NCBI RefSeq assembly: GCF_910592395.1
Contig: NC_088314.1
Location: 20,976,070-21,040,069 of the forward strand
Source of the DNA: Lineus longissimus
Lineage: Eukaryota > Nemertea > Pilidiophora > Heteronemertea > Lineidae
Direction of reading: 5' to 3'
Length of the DNA: 64,000 nucleotides
Each line of letters begins with the position of its first letter. Positions within the stretch are counted from its first letter, which is position 1. A model generated the notes under the pieces. The model made no database searches. It had not been told where the DNA came from and was given only the letters and a program-made list of their open reading frames with translations. A program made the position numbers and the translations under genes. Below are positions 62,301 to 64,000 of this stretch, in pieces.

Positions 62301-64000
62301 TCCGCACATACTTATTTCTGGCGTAAATAATATTGACAAATACCGATGAGAGTGTATGACTGTAAATGATAATGGAATATTGGTAAATGTAGTTGAAACA
62401 GATGGAATAGGCCATTCTGGTATGGTAGAACTGGTTGTAATACGGACAGGAGGGATCATTCTGTCACTGCTGTCTTGATTCTTTGGCTTTTTCATTGTTT
62501 TTCTTTATGGAATCAAATAAAATTGCAGAACTCATTCGACATGCTTGCTATCATGAGTCACCGTTGAGGTGCAAGCTCAGGGTGGCCTCGGTATAGGAAA
62601 GGACCTGATGGGGTGAACTCATATAGTCACATTACCTCGTTGAGGTTAATGTTTTGGACATGCTTTGAACTCGAGTCTGAAGATGTAATAATCTCTTATT
62701 GGATTCTTCCTCTTCACTTGGAGCACCAGTGCTAATTTGTTGTCTGTCGGCAAGATCATACAATGGAAAGTGGTGGATCAACACGAGGGATGTTGGTAAT
62801 GAGTCCTCTCAGTAAGACCAGTCTTAGGTCGGCCGGAAACCTGATGGTCATAGGCACCAGGTGGTCAACTTCCCATCCCATTATGGAGTATTCATGCTGA
62901 TGGTTTTTGCAGTGAATTGAGCAATAGTCGATTCACCCAGTTTCAGGTCCGGTATTCTCGGAATTGCCCAATTAGCAGCGGTTTAGAATTGGTTTTCTCG
63001 ATGCTATCAAAAATATATAAGCTCACTAATTCTGATGCATGCTGCAATGGAGAAGCAAGCTGATCTCACTAATTCTGATGCATGCTGTCAATGGAGAAGC
63101 AAGCTGATCTCATGTGATCTCATGTGATCATGGTCTTGGATCAGCTTGTTGGATTGTTGGTAGGCGTAATATGGGTACGACTAACCTTATTAAAATAAAT
63201 ATTTGTACTTCACAGCTGGATGATTCAGTGAGTATGTGTGTTCAGTCGATGCTCTCCTCTGCACTATTTTCAACATACATAGTGAACATTTGCTCTAAAA
63301 CAGCATTATCGACTGTGACATTTGCTGATAAATGATTCAGCTATAGCCCCAGCTCCTCTAGATCATAGCACACATCTTGGTATTGGAGAGATTTGCTTGC
63401 TATACTCGCTAAAATCAATCGCGATATTTGAGATGATGATATTGACGCTTTGATGGTGATCTCAGTGATAATGTCAAGGTCGGCTGATGAGGATGATGTC
63501 TCAGTTCTGACATAAGAAAACTCCTGTTCTTTTACTGCTGGAATGAGAGGCTATCCTGGACTTTGATCACTTTCATGCTGATCTCATTGGTGAATTAAGG
63601 TCAAGGGCACTGAGAATGGTGTCTCTGAGGATTCAGGAATTGGCAGAAACTGTTCTGATAGATGGCATGCCCCAAACAAAGATGGTCAAAGAAATACATG
63701 AGTCAACGTCGGTCTTCTCATTGAGTGGTCCACACAGAGTTGATATTGCCCTTGCCTAGAAATAAAAGAAGACATCCCAGTGAACAAATCATGATTTTTC
63801 ACAAGCCTTTTTCCGCATGGACATCTATCGAGCTTCTACGGTGCGTGTATTTTTCATCTTGATGAAATTCATTAGTGATGAGTGGGTGTTCCAACAAGTT
63901 GTATGTCATGGTTGGTTGGGTGGAGGATGATTGATGTCATTGGCATGGCAGCATCCCGGATGGTAATGGTTGCAGCAAGGGGATTGCTTGAGCATGACGC
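59381..64000. other. Right flank; no supported gene
   Basis: Short ORFs on both strands only. The most protein-like is minus 61267-61530 (87 codons, containing HISDLAAFIAQHLGQ and an acidic end), which I do not recognise and which could be transposon debris or an exon. The last kilobase may be intronic. Confidence 0.35.
63022..63110. repeat. Direct duplication of about 44 bp
   Basis: Two adjacent copies of a segment with CTCACTAATTCTGATGCATG, followed by repeated CATGTGATCT. Confidence 0.8.

Overview
The window looks like nuclear DNA from a bilaterian marine invertebrate, most likely a lophotrochozoan (mollusc- or brachiopod-like). The evidence is: genes broken by GT-AG introns, animal gene families (caveolins, TUSC2/FUS1, a ubiquitin-specific protease, an Egalitarian-type winged-helix protein), abundant minisatellites, and a recently mobile Tc1 element. 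I cannot fix the species from sequence alone. There are no operons, Shine-Dalgarno sites or bacterial signals.

Layout. 0-5.5 kb: no gene seen. 5.55-7.47 kb (-): a large exon coding for a protein with three Egalitarian-type winged-helix repeats plus a cold-shock/S1-like segment. 8.97-9.21 kb: a 34-bp minisatellite. 11.85-14.41 kb: a complete Tc1/mariner element with an intact DD34E transposase and 368-bp terminal inverted repeats that differ at one position by eye. 17.2-18.1 kb: an inverted repeat and possible promoter region. 18.5-19.0 kb: a 72-bp minisatellite. 19.17-22.79 kb (+): a four-exon ubiquitin-specific protease with two N-terminal membrane segments. 23.9-25.5 kb: 49-bp and 52-bp minisatellites. 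26.96-27.93 kb (-): a three-exon TUSC2 (FUS1) orthologue whose stop sits in the UGA-CUAG readthrough context, followed by 53 open in-frame codons. 29.36-30.39 kb (+): a candidate two-exon small protein. 34.4-54.3 kb: a caveolin cluster. 54.3-64 kb: no supported gene, but 20-, 57- and 60-bp tandem repeats.

The caveolin cluster holds six core units (four on -, two on +). Each core is exactly 324 nt including the stop, and each is preceded by a phase-0 splice acceptor. It also holds eight short first exons that end in an N-R-D-P-N-x-I-N motif. There are more first exons than cores on the - strand: two upstream of core A, and three upstream of the E/F pair. This suggests alternative promoters or exon sharing. 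Three cores (B, C, D) are almost identical in DNA while their introns and flanks differ, which fits recent duplication with gene conversion. Core introns are present in A and E at different positions and absent in the others.

The two most promising leads are the possible programmed stop-codon readthrough of TUSC2 and the modular first-exon architecture of the caveolin array.
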